64,000 bases of DNA from Nymphalis io (GCF_905147045.1 NC_065891.1:14083001-14147000); one strand, 5' to 3'. Positions 1 to 11,991 are shown, numbered from the stretch's first letter. Notes: generated by a model not told the origin, from the letters alone. A program made the numbers and translations.

Positions 1-285
1 AATTTACACAATGCTGCTGAATGCGGAGTGAATGATGGAATGAATAAATTCTGTGAAATCACTCCGCTTGCTAGAATTCAAGATAACTTGCTGATGGTTA
101 GCTTGATGGATGAAACGTTAACAAGGCATTCATGTTTAACTCCTCACTTTGCAGACGACTCATTTCAATAGTGAAATGTTTAGAAGTGTAACGATATACC
201 AATATTTTATAAAATGAATCACGCCCACAACTTTTTTGGTTTTGATTTTAATTATTTGTAAAGCAAAAATAGTTACAGATACATA

Positions 286-455
286 TTTTTTATAGTATTG
301 GTAAGTGGTCACCAACGCCCATAGGCATTGTAAGCAATGTTAACCATTGCTTATATCGCCAATGCGCCACCAAACTTGGGAACTAAGATGTTATGTCCCT
401 TGTGCCTGTAACTACACTGGCTCATTCACCCTTCAAACGGAAACCGGAGTTACTG
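286..455 (-). mobile_element. SINE-A, partial
   Basis: TGGTAAGTGGTCACCAACGC to CATTCACCCTTCAAACGGAA on the + strand. The ATAGAATAGGAAGG end is deleted down to TTTTTTATAG, and the 5' third is absent. Confidence 0.75.
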
Positions 456-1014
456 TTATTTTATTTTGCTTAAAACGTAGTCTTACGTTTTGAACAGTGG
501 ACGAGCTAGTGTAGTGTCTAGCACTAGTTTTTATTGGTTGGTTCTACAGTTGTGATATTTAACGTGTTGGTTAACAAATACTAAAATGTGAATAAAAGAT
601 CAATAAAAGAATTGTAGTGTTTGAACAAACACGCGTTCAATCGATTTCAGTTGTACAATATTCAAAAATGCTAAAACTGAATTCGAATAAGTAACTTTAT
701 GTCCTTTTAACAAAGAGTTTAATTTCCTTTGAGCATATTTCATCAAAGCGACACTATTGAGTACACTAGTGTTCAGTTTTTGATAAATGTTTCGGTACAT
801 CCATCACTGCCACTCTCTAGTGCACCGACGTGATGAATTATTTTAAATCTCCGTATAACATAGGAATATTCCTTTTTTGAATGTTTTAAAGTTAAAAAAT
901 ATATAACATTTTACAGACTGCTACACTACACTCGACTTTGTTTATGATTGAACGTTTTATTTGTCTTTCAAAGTTGGAACAACTGTAAAAGTTTCAAATA
1001 AAAACTACTATTTA
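456..1014. other. AT-rich DNA, nothing recognised
   Basis: No repeat family, RNA gene or coding frame is supported. Confidence 0.5.
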
Positions 1015-1316
1015 TTTATTTGTATAAATTGAAAGTACCTTCATGTATTTCTTGAATAATGATGTTTTTCAATTGTTAATTTTTTATTTACTAGTTTTTA
1101 TTATTGTATTGTTTATTTCTATATTTTTATAGCATAAATATTTCGTTTATGTTTGTATTATTTGATTATTACTGTAATTTTCTTTGTAGCGCCTTCATGT
1201 CTTTCTAATTAGCCTGACGATTGAATGATGTAGAGAATACTATTTGGAATTATTTCTGTCTCTTGTACTAACTATAATAATTTGGTCAATAAAGTTTTTA
1301 AATAAATAAATAAGTT
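1015..1316 (+). mobile_element. Possible LINE 3' UTR
   Basis: AT-rich sequence with GCGCCTTCATGTCTTTCTAA and TTGGTCAATAAAGTTTT, ending in AAATAAATAAATAA. The poly(A) signal followed by a short simple tail suggests a retroposon 3' end on the + strand. A host gene 3' end is possible, but no ORF precedes it. Confidence 0.3.
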
Positions 1317-1959
1317 GAACAGACCCGTATGTCAATTCTGTTAAAAATAAATAATTTAAAATTAATTTAAAATTAATAAATTTAATATTAATAAATTTAT
1401 TTAATATTTGACTTCTTCCTGAGTTTCACCTTGCGATGCCTCTTTATTTATTATTTTTAAACTAAAATTACATAAGTCGTCCTAATCGTCACATGTTACT
1501 TACTATGCCAGACACTTTCACGCATTTCAACACAACCATTTTGCTATAGTACCTTATACAAGACAATCAATTAAACATAAATTTATATATAATACTATAG
1601 AAATAACTTCATCATAATATAAAATAACATTTCACAAACGATATAAATAATATTTAAAATACATGTTCATTTACGGAATTTTTACTCAGAATTTCTAAAA
1701 CATTTTATTATTGGTATTTAATAAATGTTGTTCCATTTTAATTAACAAAATCGCAATTTTACGCTCGCAGTAATTACTTAAAAGATTAATTAACTTTCCA
1801 AAAAGAAAAACATGTTAACCCCCAAAAGGGACACTTGACATATTTCACTAATATATACCAATTTACAAAATGTAATTTGGTATCCTTATACATATTGGCG
1901 GTAAGCGTAAAAAAAAACATTACTCGTAGTACTCTTCGATGTATTAATTAAAATTCTGT
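1317..1959. other. AT-rich DNA, nothing recognised
   Basis: Runs of TTTAATATTAATAAAT-type sequence occur near 1350-1400. There is no coding frame. Confidence 0.5.
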
Positions 1960-2230
1960 GTACGGGAAGCAAAGTGCCCCGTCACGTGATTGACGCTAGA
2001 ATAGGGGGCAGGGAATGGATCTGAACGGAGCAGGGGCTCAGCGGGGGACAGGGGCATTTTGATTAATTCGTTTAATTAAAGCGGAGGGCATCGGAACGTG
2101 TGCTCCTATATCGGGAATTAATATTTTTTGCCCGCAACGGTTCGGCTGTCAATCTAATTAATGGCCGTCATTGTACGGCCAAGGGTTACTGCTTTATTGG
2201 ATTTTTACATGCTTTTTAATGAAATTAGGG
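1960..2230. other. Candidate conserved non-coding element
   Basis: This island is much richer in GC than its surroundings and holds CACGTG (1983-1988), several TAATTA homeodomain-type cores and GGCCGTCATTGTACGGCC. There is no ORF of note and no match to the repeats in the window. Conservation cannot be tested from one sequence. Confidence 0.3.
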
Positions 2231-2427
2231 AGTTTCGAAAGTAATTAATCTATCTCTTCTTTATTTTAGGTGCCAGTTTATGGGAATTTATTAATATGTC
2301 ATCTGGCTGGCTAATTAATGATTGAAATGATTTTGTATGATTTATAAGTTTGAGATTATAAAAGATAAAAGTATTTTTTTAAACAATAGAGAGAGTACTT
2401 TAATTAATTATCAGTTTATCAGTAAAT

Positions 2428-2610
2428 ATGGAAGGCAGACGAGCAAATGGGCCACCATAGTGAGTGATCGTCTTGACCCATAGACGCATTGCAAAATGTA
2501 AAATCTCATACTTTGTCTACTATTTCACCGTCACTGCGCCAACGATTCGATCCAACATGCCCTTACGTGCATGTAATTGACTGGCTCACTAACCCTTCAG
2601 ATAAAAACAC
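2428..2610 (-). mobile_element. SINE-A, old
   Basis: GGAAGGCAGACGAGCAAATG, GGGCCACCATAGTGAGTGAT and TGACTGGCTCACTAACCCTT retain family order. The centre is badly decayed. Confidence 0.6.
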
Positions 2611-2649
2611 ATAATGTTTAATAGTAGGGTAATTGATAATCGATGAAAA

Positions 2650-2735
2650 ATCATCATTTGTTCAAAATTGGTTCATCCGTTTAGGAGCTACGATATTACA
2701 GATAGAAACACACATTCCCACATTAAATTTATTAA
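2650..2735 (+). mobile_element. Dispersed repeat family E-like fragment
   Basis: TCAAAATTGGTTCATCCGTT then AGGAGCTACGATATTACAG and AGAAACACACA resemble family E, in a diverged variant. Confidence 0.35.
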
Positions 2736-3530
2736 TCTTTTTTTGCTTCAGGGTTAAAAATGCAACGTATAAGATATTGTAAATAAAAACACAAAAAATG
2801 CAAGGACACGAAAATAATAAAAAATTACACACGATTCACATTAGTACCTTTAACCAACCGATAGAAGATCGTTAGTATAAAAATTCTAGATCATCATGAT
2901 ATTACTTAGTACCAGTTAGTTTGACGTTTCATTTCGATGAAGTAAAATTTCAGCCTCATTTTAGCTCAAAATTCACCCTCAGGAAATTCGTATCCGTAGA
3001 CCGAGGCGTGAAGGAGACCTTTTTTGGTAGCGGTAAAAATACTACAAAAATAAAAACTACGGATGAATTTCTCGACCCACTTTTCAAAATACGAAATAAA
3101 TTGATGTATATTTCGAGATCTTTTGTAACAAAGAGCCGTGTGACGATTCTAGAGATTTTAAATAAAACATAAACATTTTTTCAAATGAAAATTCAAACTT
3201 AATGTTTCTCCATTTGTATGTTTTCAGTGTCTGTTAATATTTTCATTTTCACAAAATACAGAATATCATTGATCTTATTATGTTTTAAGGATTATCTAGA
3301 TTAAAAACTTCCTGTAATAAAATAAATTTCAATTATTTTAAATAAAATAAGAAGAGGACAAGATCAAACCCATTTTAAATTTATTTTATGTAGTTTAATA
3401 ATGACCGAATTTTGGGTATATCACATTTTTATGCGAAAACTTTAATGTCGTTAAAAATTTAAAAATGATGTGATCACTCAGCTCCTTATAATATGAAAAC
3501 GGTCGATATCTTTCGAAGAATGAATATATT
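2736..3530. other. AT-rich DNA with one chance-length ORF
   Basis: An 83-codon frame at 2921-3172 (+) has no recognisable domain, and its length is expected by chance in AT-rich sequence of this size. Nothing else is seen. Confidence 0.45.
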
Positions 3531-3680
3531 TTTATTTTATAATATAGGTAGGCGGACGAGCATATGGGCCACCTGATGGTAAGTGGTCACCAACGCCCAT
3601 AGACATAGTCAAAAGTAACAAGTACTGCTGCTTTCCGGTAGAATATCTGATGAGTGGGTGGTACCTACCCAGACAATAGG
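3531..3680 (-). mobile_element. SINE-A with internal deletion
   Basis: The 3' end (GGCGGACGAGCATATGGGCC) is joined after CATAGACATAG to the 5' part (CGGTAGAATATCTGATGAGT). About 130 bp is missing. Confidence 0.8.
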
Positions 3681-4384
3681 TCGACTATTCAATAAAAAAA
3701 AACACCTCATATACTCATTCACTCCATTAATTACGGTAAATAAACTATAATATTGCGATTATATTTAATCTAGCGGTCCTAAAAACTTATAAAGAGAGTA
3801 GAAGTTTTGAATAAAATAATAAGCAAAAGTACGAGCAATTGGTAATGGAGTTTATATTTTAACAAGATAGCAAGCAATACCATTTATTCAGTTGTATCTT
3901 AACCTAACCTGAATTATGAAGAAAGTTTTCTTGCGACTTCATGTTATTCATACCGAAGTGACCAAGTTGGAGTTGGAGAACTAAAACTTTAGGTTACTGC
4001 TACTAACTAATATTTATTCATGTTCGTCCGTGTTTACATTAACATTGTGATCATTTATTTTAGAACAATAATTTCTTATCAAGATCAGCGAACTCCTCGG
4101 TGATATTAGAATTAAGAAATTAAAAATATAATAAATAGTCTAGGCTTTGTATTTAAAGATCACATAGATCCAATTGTTTTACATCATCATAATTTCTTGA
4201 TAAGGAAATTAAAACTTTTAAAAGCCTACTGTAGGTACAATCTATCCTTTAATTAAAAGTAAATATATGTGATTATTTATGTCCCTGTATGTAAGGAGAA
4301 ACAAAGGATCTTAATGCTGCTTTAATGCTTAATGCTGGAAAATAAACATTTAGCAATGTATCATCCGACACATGCAGATTTCTT
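3681..4384. other. AT-rich flank of the RTE insertion
   Basis: No repeat or gene is recognised before the target-site duplication at 4385. Confidence 0.5.
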
Positions 4385-4397
4385 AACGATAAAGTTC
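4385..4397. repeat. Target-site duplication, left copy
   Basis: AACGATAAAGTTC, identical to 7517-7529. The bases outside the repeat differ on each side, so the repeat is exactly 13 bp. It lies beside the 3' tail of the minus-strand RTE element. Confidence 0.9.
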
Positions 4398-7300
4398 AAT
4401 CAATCAACAGCCAATCGTTGTCCACTGCTGAACATAGGCCTCTCCCAAGGTGCGCCAAAGCTCCCTGTCCTCCGCCTTCCACATCCAGTTGGTGCCCACC
4501 ACCTTCTTAAGGTCGTCGGTCCACCTGGCTGGAGGGCGCCCTACGCTGCGCTTGCCGATTCGCGGTCTCCACTCTAGGACTCGTCTGCTCCAACGGCCAT
4601 CGGTCCTACGACATACGTGACCAGCCCACTGCCACTTCAGCCTGCTAATTTTGCAAGCTATGTCGGTGACTCCGGTTCTTTTCCGGATAATCTCATTTCT
4701 GATCTTATCCTTCAAAGATACTCCGAGCATAGCTCGCTCCATAGCACGCCGAGCGACTTTGAATTTGTGGACTAGTCCCGCAGTTAGTGTCCACGTTTCG
4801 GCACCGTATGTCATGGCAGGTAAGACGCATTGGTTGAAGACTTTTGTCTTCAAACATTGCGGTATAGACGACTTGAGGACTTGACGAAGGTTACCAAATG
4901 CTGCCCATCCCAAGTGAATTCTTCGATCGGCTTCCTTCTCGAAGTTATTCCTACCGACTTGTATTATCTGTCCTAGGTAGGTATATTCACTAACAACTTC
5001 GAGAGGTTTCCCCTCGACGTATATCGGTCCCGGCACGACATGCCTATTGAACATGACCTTGGTCTTGTCCAAGTTCATACCGAGACCGACACACCGGGAA
5101 GACTCGCCTAGGCTACGCAGCATTTCGGTGAGTTGTTCCAGCGACTCTGCTATGATGACGATATCGTCGGCAAATCGAAGGTATGAGATGTACTCGCCGT
5201 TTACATTGACTCCATACCCAGTCCAATCCAGCGTCTTGAAAACGTCTTCCAACGCGTTGGTGAACAGTTTCGTGGATATTACATCCCCCTGTCTCACCCC
5301 TCTGCGCAGATGGATCGCCTTCGTCTTACAGTCCTGGATGTGGACAGTCATTGTAGCGGCGTTGTACATCGTTGACATCTCTGCAATGAGTCGACCACTG
5401 CCCAGGTTTCGATGGAGTCGAAGGCTTTCTCGTAGTCCACAAATGCCATACACAGCGGCTGATTGTACTCTTCGGTCTTCTGCACTATCTGCCGAACAGT
5501 ACGGATGTGGTCCACGGTGTTGTAGCCTGATCGAAAGCCAGCTTGCTCTGGGGGCTGGAACTCGTCAAATCGTCTGGCGAGACGGTTCGTGACGACTCTT
5601 GAGAACAGCTTATACACGTGACTCAGGAGGAAGATTGATCTGTAGTTTTTTAAGAGGGTTTTATCACCTTTCTTGAAAAACAGTACCACCTCACTCCCGC
5701 TCCACGTTTCCGGGGTCTTGCCATTTTGGATGACGGAATACGGCTTGCTAGCTCTTTCAGGACCAGAGTCCCGCCTGCTTTAAGCGACTCTGTTGTGATT
5801 CCGTCATCTCCCGGAGCTTTGTTGTTTTTAAGCTGTTCTAGAGCCGCCCTAATCTCGCCTTGGTCAACGACCGGGAGCTCCTCGGGGTAATGGCGCGTAA
5901 GAGGGGCGCGCTGGTCATCAATACTGATTCCCACGGGTTTATCCAATCTTGAAGAGAACAGCCCATAAAACCTCTCTACTTCTCCGACAATCTCAGGCCT
6001 AGAGGTAACGACCCCACCATTTTCAGTTTTAAGTTTTGTCAGACTCGGCCTCCCAAACTTGCGAGCGAACACTTTCGATCCCCGATTTTGCTCAATCGCA
6101 GCCTTGATGGCACGGGTATTGGAGCGTCGGAGATCGCGTCGCGTCAGCGTTTTTATTGTTCGGTTTAAGGCCTTATCTGACAAAAACGATGGTAGTTCTC
6201 GTCATTTTCTCATGAGCTCGAGTGTCTCAGCAGAGAGTTTTGGTGCGTTGTCTCTTCTCTGTGGCGGAAAACACTTGCATTATGTGTTTTGCAATATTTT
6301 GACCAGCGTGTCGGTTTTCTCATCAATGCTGCTTACGGTTTCCAACGCGGTGAATTGATTTTGAAGTTCCATTTGGAACTTTTCGGAGCCTTGAGCAGCT
6401 TGGAGCACGGTAGGTCGGAGAGTAGACCTCATCATTCTCGATCTTTCGGCTTTGAAGTCGATATTTAGAGTGCCTCGAACCAAGCGGTGATCACTTCCGG
6501 TATTAAACCTGTTGATCACTGAAACATCTCTAAATATGTGCCTTTTATTCGAAATGATAAAGTCTATCTCGTTTCTTGTCACGTTATCGGGGCTTCGCCA
6601 GGTCCACCTCCTCTGAGGCTTCTTTTGAAAGAAAGAATTCATCAAAAAGAGCCCCTGTGCTTCGAGAAAGTTTACCAGCATTTGCCCCCTGTGATTTCTG
6701 CAACCTAAACCCTAAGGTCCGACTTTCGATTCACCGCTATCTTGTACTCCCTTTTTAGCATTAAAGTCTCCCATAACAACATTGTAGTGGGCCTTCGAGG
6801 TGTCGTTGAGGGCCTTTGCGATGTCCTCGTACATCGCTTCGACCACATCATCAGAGTATGTCGAAGTTGGCGCATATACCTGTACGACCTTCAGGGAGTA
6901 CCTGTCGGAAAGTTTTAGGACAAGGTACGCTACCTGGTTCGATACACTACTGATTTCCACAATGCTGCTAATGAGATCCTTTTTGACTAGAAAACCGACA
7001 CCACCCTGGGAGAGGTTATTACCTTCGCGGAAGTAGAGTAAGTTACCGGACTCTAGAGTTATCGTGTCCTCCCCCTGTCTTCGGACTTCAGATAACCCCA
7101 GTATATGCCAGTTTATATGACTTAACTCTACTTCTAATTCGGCGAGGTGATGGTCCAGCCTCATCGAGCGTCCATTGTACGTTGCCATCTGAAGTCGTCT
7201 TATATGGTAGCCTGCCGTGAACCGGTGATTCTTAGCACCCACTGCCCTGCCGATACCGCGACCGCTACCTTGGTCGGGCCTAGCGGGCTTGCCGGTAACT

Positions 7301-7516
7301 GGGGGCCTTTTTTTGGGCGCATCTGCCATTAAGGGAGGGGTTTGCCCATACTCGCCGCGCTGGGCAGGCGTGTTGGCGAGCGCAGTAGGGAGGTAAGATG
7401 TTTATGGGGGAGGGACGCTGCTGTCCATCCCCCCTTTTCCCCGTCCCTCAGTCGCCTCTTACGACACCCACGGGATGAGATTGGGGGAGTACTATTCTAA
7501 GCCGGTACTCCACGGC
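4398..7516 (-). mobile_element. RTE-clade LINE, near full length, subfamily a, with target-site duplication
   Basis: The element is 3.1 kb. Read on the minus strand it has a GC-rich 5' leader (7516 to about 7330), an endonuclease region, a reverse transcriptase region and a short 3' end with a TGATTGATT tail. The 13-bp direct repeat AACGATAAAGTTC flanks it exactly at 4385-4397 and 7517-7529, which marks the boundaries of one retrotransposition event. The compact single-ORF layout, the GTGGACAACGATTGGCTG 3' end and the simple TGAT tail are typical of RTE elements. The final 320 bp differ at only two positions from the copy at the right window edge, so this subfamily was recently active. The coding part is broken. 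Confidence 0.9.
4404..7329 (-). pseudogene. Endonuclease-reverse transcriptase ORF of the RTE copy, broken
   Basis: Translation starts at 7329 with MADAPKKRPP. An AP-endonuclease part follows (ATYNGRSM, VVMGDFNAK, then GSDHRLVRG in another frame), then an RT part with the linker NNKAPGDDGI, palm motif FVDYEKAFDS and catalytic FADDIVII. The RTE-type tail has LKWQWAGHVCRR and GRPPARWTDD and ends QQWTTIGC. Open segments are 7329-6712, 6681-6280, 6183-5650, 5689-5348 and 5453-4404, in shifted frames. That implies at least four frame disruptions. One is a short deletion near 5400 that removes about a dozen residues between SLQRCQ and YNAATM. No functional product is expected from this copy. Confidence 0.88.
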
Positions 7517-7529
7517 AACGATAAAGTTC
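7517..7529. repeat. Target-site duplication, right copy
   Basis: AACGATAAAGTTC next to the 5' end of the minus-strand RTE element, matching 4385-4397. An intact 13-mer implies that the insertion is not very old or is little diverged. Confidence 0.9.
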
Positions 7530-8319
7530 GATATTAAATAAATAAATGTAACCCTACTCTACTGAGACTGAGGTGAATTATAAGCACCTAAAACTCAATG
7601 ACACTTTTCCGGATATGAAGCTCCAATCTTCGGTTAAGACTTACGTGTTCCATGCATTATGCCATCTCGGTTTTTCTACGTGTCTTAATTATTGATAGTT
7701 AATGCTGAATTTTACAATTATAACCACATGCTAACGCAACAACTTCATTCTGATCTACACCTGCCATGCCTTTTATGTGAAACTAATGAATTGGTGGGCC
7801 TTGGGAGTAAAACCAAATCGAAGCTGCTATTGCAAACTGCATGACGCTTTCTACTCCCTTATTATATTTTTATAATACTTATTTATATAGTTAAAGTTTT
7901 ACAGCTAAAGTTTTTCGTCCAAAGCGATCTTCCTCCAAAAATGCTTCATCGATGTCTTGAGTTCGGTTATATAATTATTAATAATTTTTTTTTAATTTTT
8001 TTAATTCTAATTAACATACATATAATTGAATTCAATTACTTTTTAAATGTTATGACAATATGGGTAGTTATAAAACTTTGTTCACGCCTAGAACTAGTTA
8101 GTCGAAATACAACGTTAGGTGTCAAGAATAAAATTTCGATACACGTATCATTATGAGGAAGGCATTAATAAGTCGTCAAATATTGGAGGATCGGTGACAA
8201 GTGTAACTAATAATTGAAGCCTGCTTTGTGGCAACTGAAGTATAGACTGCGGATTTTTATTTATTAAATGCGTATACCTAGCCCTAAAAACGATTGATTA
8301 AGTTTATTATATATATATT
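7530..8319. other. AT-rich DNA, nothing recognised
   Basis: Right flank of the RTE insertion. No supported frame or known repeat. Confidence 0.5.
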
Positions 8320-8505
8320 ATTCACATATCTGAGGGAAGTTCTAGCTCCAAAATTATAAATAGTCCGTATGGCCCTTTTTTGAAGAATGAAAATCTCTTC
8401 AATATCAGTCGCTTTACCCCAAAGAAGGATGCCGTAAGACAATATTGTGGAAGTAACTGAAATAAACGATCCTGGCAGTTTCGATATCTGTCAATGAAAG
8501 TTTCA
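8320..8505 (-). mobile_element. Jockey-type LINE RT C-terminal remnant
   Basis: The minus strand reads TDIETARIVYFSYFH, a frameshift, then SYGILLWGKATDIEEIFILQ and KRAIRTIYNFGARTSLRYVN. This matches the conserved YGIxxWG...Q+RAIR segment of jockey-superfamily enzymes. The copy is short and frameshifted. Confidence 0.65.
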
Positions 8506-8548
8506 ATAATGGTAGCAATATATTTTGCTAAGAATATAGCTTTTATGT

Positions 8549-8760
8549 CTGCCTTATTGGCTTAGTGGCGAAACTAAGGTAGAACCCGAGTTCCTGAGAA
8601 CAAATCCCTGCCCGGGACAATAAAATGTTATCTGTTTTTTTGTGAAGTAATTTTCTGTATCAGTCTAAGGTTGAAGTTGCCAGTGTTTATATTCCCGTGC
8701 CCTGGAGAGCACGTAAAGTTACTAATCCTATGCTTAACTCCTAGACTTTTTCAGTGACAA
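8549..8760 (+). mobile_element. Family D retroposon remnant (tRNA-like head)
   Basis: TTGGCTTAGTGGCGAAACTA, GAACCCGAGTTCCTGAG, then TTTCTGTATCAGTCTAAGGT and ATTCCCGTGCCCTGGAGAGC then ACGTAAAG. This resembles a widespread lepidopteran retroposon. The family placement is from general recollection. Confidence 0.45.
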
Positions 8761-9000
8761 AATCTATTTATTTCTAGTACTACGGAACATGTTATAGGAT
8801 TGCTACAACTAATTTTATAAATAAAGTAGTCACGAAAGATATGTGCTTAGCTAAAGTAATTCAATCCACTAAGTAAGTTGAAGGTATAATAATTATAAAT
8901 ATATGTATGCGTGAGCAGCGACGATCGCTTTGTGAGTATGGCTACAATACCTAATTTAAGTTTTTAGCACAGAAGCGCACTACAATTGGTTGTTGTGATG

Positions 9001-9130
9001 ATAATAATAATAATAATAATAATAAAAATTTATTGCTTCAGATAGGTCGTACATTACAAAGTAACTCTTAAGAAAAACATACATATTTTTTATGAGATAC
9101 AAATTATTCATACTGGACACATTTTTTCTA
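9001..9130 (-). mobile_element. LINE 3' end with ATT-repeat tail
   Basis: On the minus strand, GTAATGTACGACCTATCTG then AAGCAATAAA and an ATT microsatellite (9001-9025 on the + strand) form a poly(A) signal plus simple tail, as in many jockey/CR1-type insect LINEs. No coding part is visible. Confidence 0.45.
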
Positions 9131-9217
9131 ATTTACCACTCTTTTTCATTGACGACCGTATCGCAATTGGTTGCAAGCTCAGCTATGTGCTGTGTTATGC
9201 CCAGCGCTGATTTTCAG

Positions 9218-9255
9218 CTATATTATGTTGATTTAGTTGAATCAACATAATATAG
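9218..9255. repeat. Perfect 16-bp inverted repeat
   Basis: CTATATTATGTTGATT and its exact complement flank the 6-base loop TAGTTG. There is no ORF and no match to the repeat families here. Confidence 0.85.
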
Positions 9256-9426
9256 AAGGAGCAAGCAATGAATTGAAAAAAAATAATAGTCAGAGGCTCA
9301 ATAGTAATTAGCGTGGGCTCATGGCAAACATTTATATAGGTATGAGACTCATATCAAAAGGTTATCTGGAAAACAGATTCTTGCGTAAAATTAATTAATC
9401 TATTTACTTAATACAATTTAACTCAA

Positions 9427-9600
9427 CTTGGTGGTGAGTCTTTGTGTAAAACCGTCAGGGTATATACCATCCACACATCAGATATAAACCGCCAAATAGC
9501 AATACTTGGTATTATTATGTTCCTGTTGAAAGGAGCCAGTGTAACTGCAGGTACAAAGGAAATAGCATTTTAGTTTCCAAGGTTGGTGGCGCATTGGCTT
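9427..9600 (+). mobile_element. SINE-A, old, 3' truncated
   Basis: CTTGGTGGTGAGTCTTTGTG, GCCAAATAGCAATACTTGGT, GGAGCCAGTGTAACTGCAGG and CCAAGGTTGGTGGCGCATTG lie in order, with the last 100 bp absent. Confidence 0.65.
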
Positions 9601-10888
9601 TTATTATTGTTATCATTATTATTATTATCTTCATCCCATACTCTGCGTTGTTTATCCATCATTGAAGGAACGTGGTGGATTAAGCTCCACACCTTTTCTT
9701 CAAGAAGTCAGAATGTCTTTGTCTAGCAGGATGGAGGAGGACTTTAACAAGTTGTTTAATATATATATATTTATAAATAAAAATAAATGAAAGGTGTTAA
9801 AAGTCAATATAAACAAAATTCAAGTGAAAATGCTGAATTATTTCTCGGTTCTTGTCGAAAGAATTCACGTTCCAAATCGATGGCTCTCTTCGAACTGGCG
9901 TTATAGACTTCAAAAATGACGACTCAAAAGAATTTAATTAAATTACATTACCTTATTCTCTCTTCAAAATTTGTTGGCTAATGGAAGGAAGGTTCCCTCA
10001 GAATTTCCTCAGATTCAGATAAATAAAAATAATTCTAAAACTCGTTGAAAATAAAATATCGGTAAGATCGTTAATACACAAACTGAGATTAAAATAATAT
10101 TCTAGAATTTTTTATCAGGACTGAAAGATCCATAAGGTCACATAGATCCGTTGCACCTACAGATATCTGAGTTGCATCAAGTGAAGATTAAGTATTATAA
10201 TATATATAAACCTTTGTACAGAGTGTCCTATTCAGCTAGGGAATACTTAAATGCTAAACTTATAACAGACTGCAAGATTCGCATATTTCGTCAACAGTAG
10301 TGGCCGAAGTAGGAGGTTGAAGGTCAGTAAAATAATATTTTAGTAAATAGCACAATCCTCGTGGTCGGAGGGACGCCCGGGATAGCGACCCTATTATATA
10401 ATTCAGTTGATCTGCCCTCGTTTATGACAAGGTCAAAAGTTCGAGAACATTGTCCATCGGTTGTTTATATTATTTTATTTGTGGGATTATTTTTACGGGT
10501 ATTTTTTTAACATTACCTAAGTTTATACACGGATTTCGGGTATAAATCAATTTTCTTTTCATTTTACTAAGAAAATAATTTTCTTAGTAATTTCATGTAC
10601 TATATAGACGCAAACATTACTATTATTATTATCAGTTATTTTTAATAAATGACAATGCTTATCTTTATCTTTCTCATTTAAAAAATTGATATATAACCAA
10701 AAATTACAATAAAATCAACATGCTCAGCAAATAATAAGAAATATTTCAGAGCGCGATTTTTTCCGTAGTCGTTATAGTTTTTAAGCTTATTTTTTATTTT
10801 CTATTTAAGAATAAAGTAGTGTCTATGTAACTGTATATTATATATTTTATACACCCGAGCACATTATGATTTAATAAAGATAAAAAAA
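9601..10888. other. AT-rich DNA with a possible decayed SINE-B
   Basis: GTGGTGGATTAAGCTCCACA and CTTTGTCTAGCAGGATGGAG (9672-9740) faintly recall the SINE-B 3' end after an ATT run. The rest is featureless. Confidence 0.35.
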
Positions 10889-11182
10889 TACCAGCCTGTA
10901 TATGTCCCACTCCTAATCAAAGACCTCAAGAGGAGACTCTTGAGGAGTATGTTTGGAGCTTATTCCACCAGGCTGCTACAATGCGGGTTAGTGGAATACA
11001 CATGTGGCAGAATTTCAGTGAAATTAGATACATGCAGGTTTCCTCACAATGTTTTCCTTCACCGTCAAGCACGAGATGAATTATAAAAACAAATTAAACA
11101 CATGAAAACAGTGGTGTTTGTCTGGGCTTGAATCCACGATCATCGGTTAAAATTCACGCGTTCTTACCACTGGATCATCTTG
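10889..11182 (-). mobile_element. SINE-B, nearly full length
   Basis: SINE-B has a tRNA-like head (A box TGGCCCAGTGGTTAG, B box GGTTCAAACCC), a body with CATCGTGAGGAAACCTGCAT and ACCCGCATTGGAGCAGCGTG, and a 3' end GCCCAGCAGTGGGAC. This copy is on the minus strand with a 3' end altered by a short duplication (CTCAAGAGGAGACTCTTGAG). Its head abuts an oppositely oriented SINE-B fragment at 11183. Confidence 0.85.
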
Positions 11183-11253
11183 GTACCTTCTCCTCAAAAA
11201 GGGAGAGGAGGCCTTAGCCCAGCAGTGGGACAATCACAGACTGTTACTTACTA
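11183..11253 (+). mobile_element. SINE-B 3' fragment, head-to-head with a minus copy
   Basis: ACCTTCTCCTCAAAAAGGG to ACAGACTGTTACTTAC is the last 70 bp of SINE-B. It starts exactly where the minus-strand copy's head ends, so the pair forms an inverted junction. Confidence 0.8.
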
Positions 11254-11991
11254 ACTATTTAAACCACAAGCAATCATTATCAACCATGCATGTTGAGAGC
11301 AAATACTGGTATGTTCTATATTAGGGGAGGTGTGGCATAGATATTTTCGTACATTTGACGGGAGCGTAATGCAATAAGGAGAAACATGACTGTATTTACA
11401 CAAATAGAAGTAATATATGTATTCATGTCTCGGATAAGCTCAGAGACGGAATACAAGCGACGAATTTCATAGGCAAGGAAATAGCAACGTGAGCGCGTTC
11501 CGAATTTGTATCTTGGAAATAAAATGTTACCGTTCGGTGCCCTTCGTATGTTGTCGGTTTAATGGATGCTTGGTTCGGTTATACGAGTATAACAATAGCT
11601 CTTGACAGCTTGGATAATCTAAAAACAAAAAACATAATTAAAAAAAACGATTTTCATTTTTTTAATAATTTAGACTTTTTAATATAAATTGAATTAAAAA
11701 TAAATGTTTTAGCGAATTGAAATATTTTTAAACGCATATGAAACAGCTTAGCTTAAAATAGATATTAAAAAGTTTAGTTAGCTTTATTTTGATCTATAAA
11801 GGTTTCTTATGAAACGTAATCCTATATAAGGTTATTGTATAAAGTAAATGAGCACTAAAATATTATTTTTTATTATGTTATATATTTTTTTTTATTTAAA
11901 AATATATTCACTATAAGGAGTTGACATGTGATGAGATTTTTGATGGAAATTCGTCGTTTTCGAAGTATATATCATCCAGCTATTCCTTAGT

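Noticed and set aside
2921..3172. 83-codon ORF with a GSGKNTT string resembling a P-loop
   Set aside because: There is no Walker B or other context, and the length is expected by chance in 64 kb of AT-rich DNA.
5047..5592. 181-codon plus-strand ORF
   Set aside because: It lies antisense to the RTE reverse transcriptase, whose minus-strand frame carries the catalytic motifs.
4404..7329. Host gene with endonuclease/exonuclease/phosphatase domain
   Set aside because: The RT domain, simple-repeat tail, target-site duplication and further copies show a LINE.
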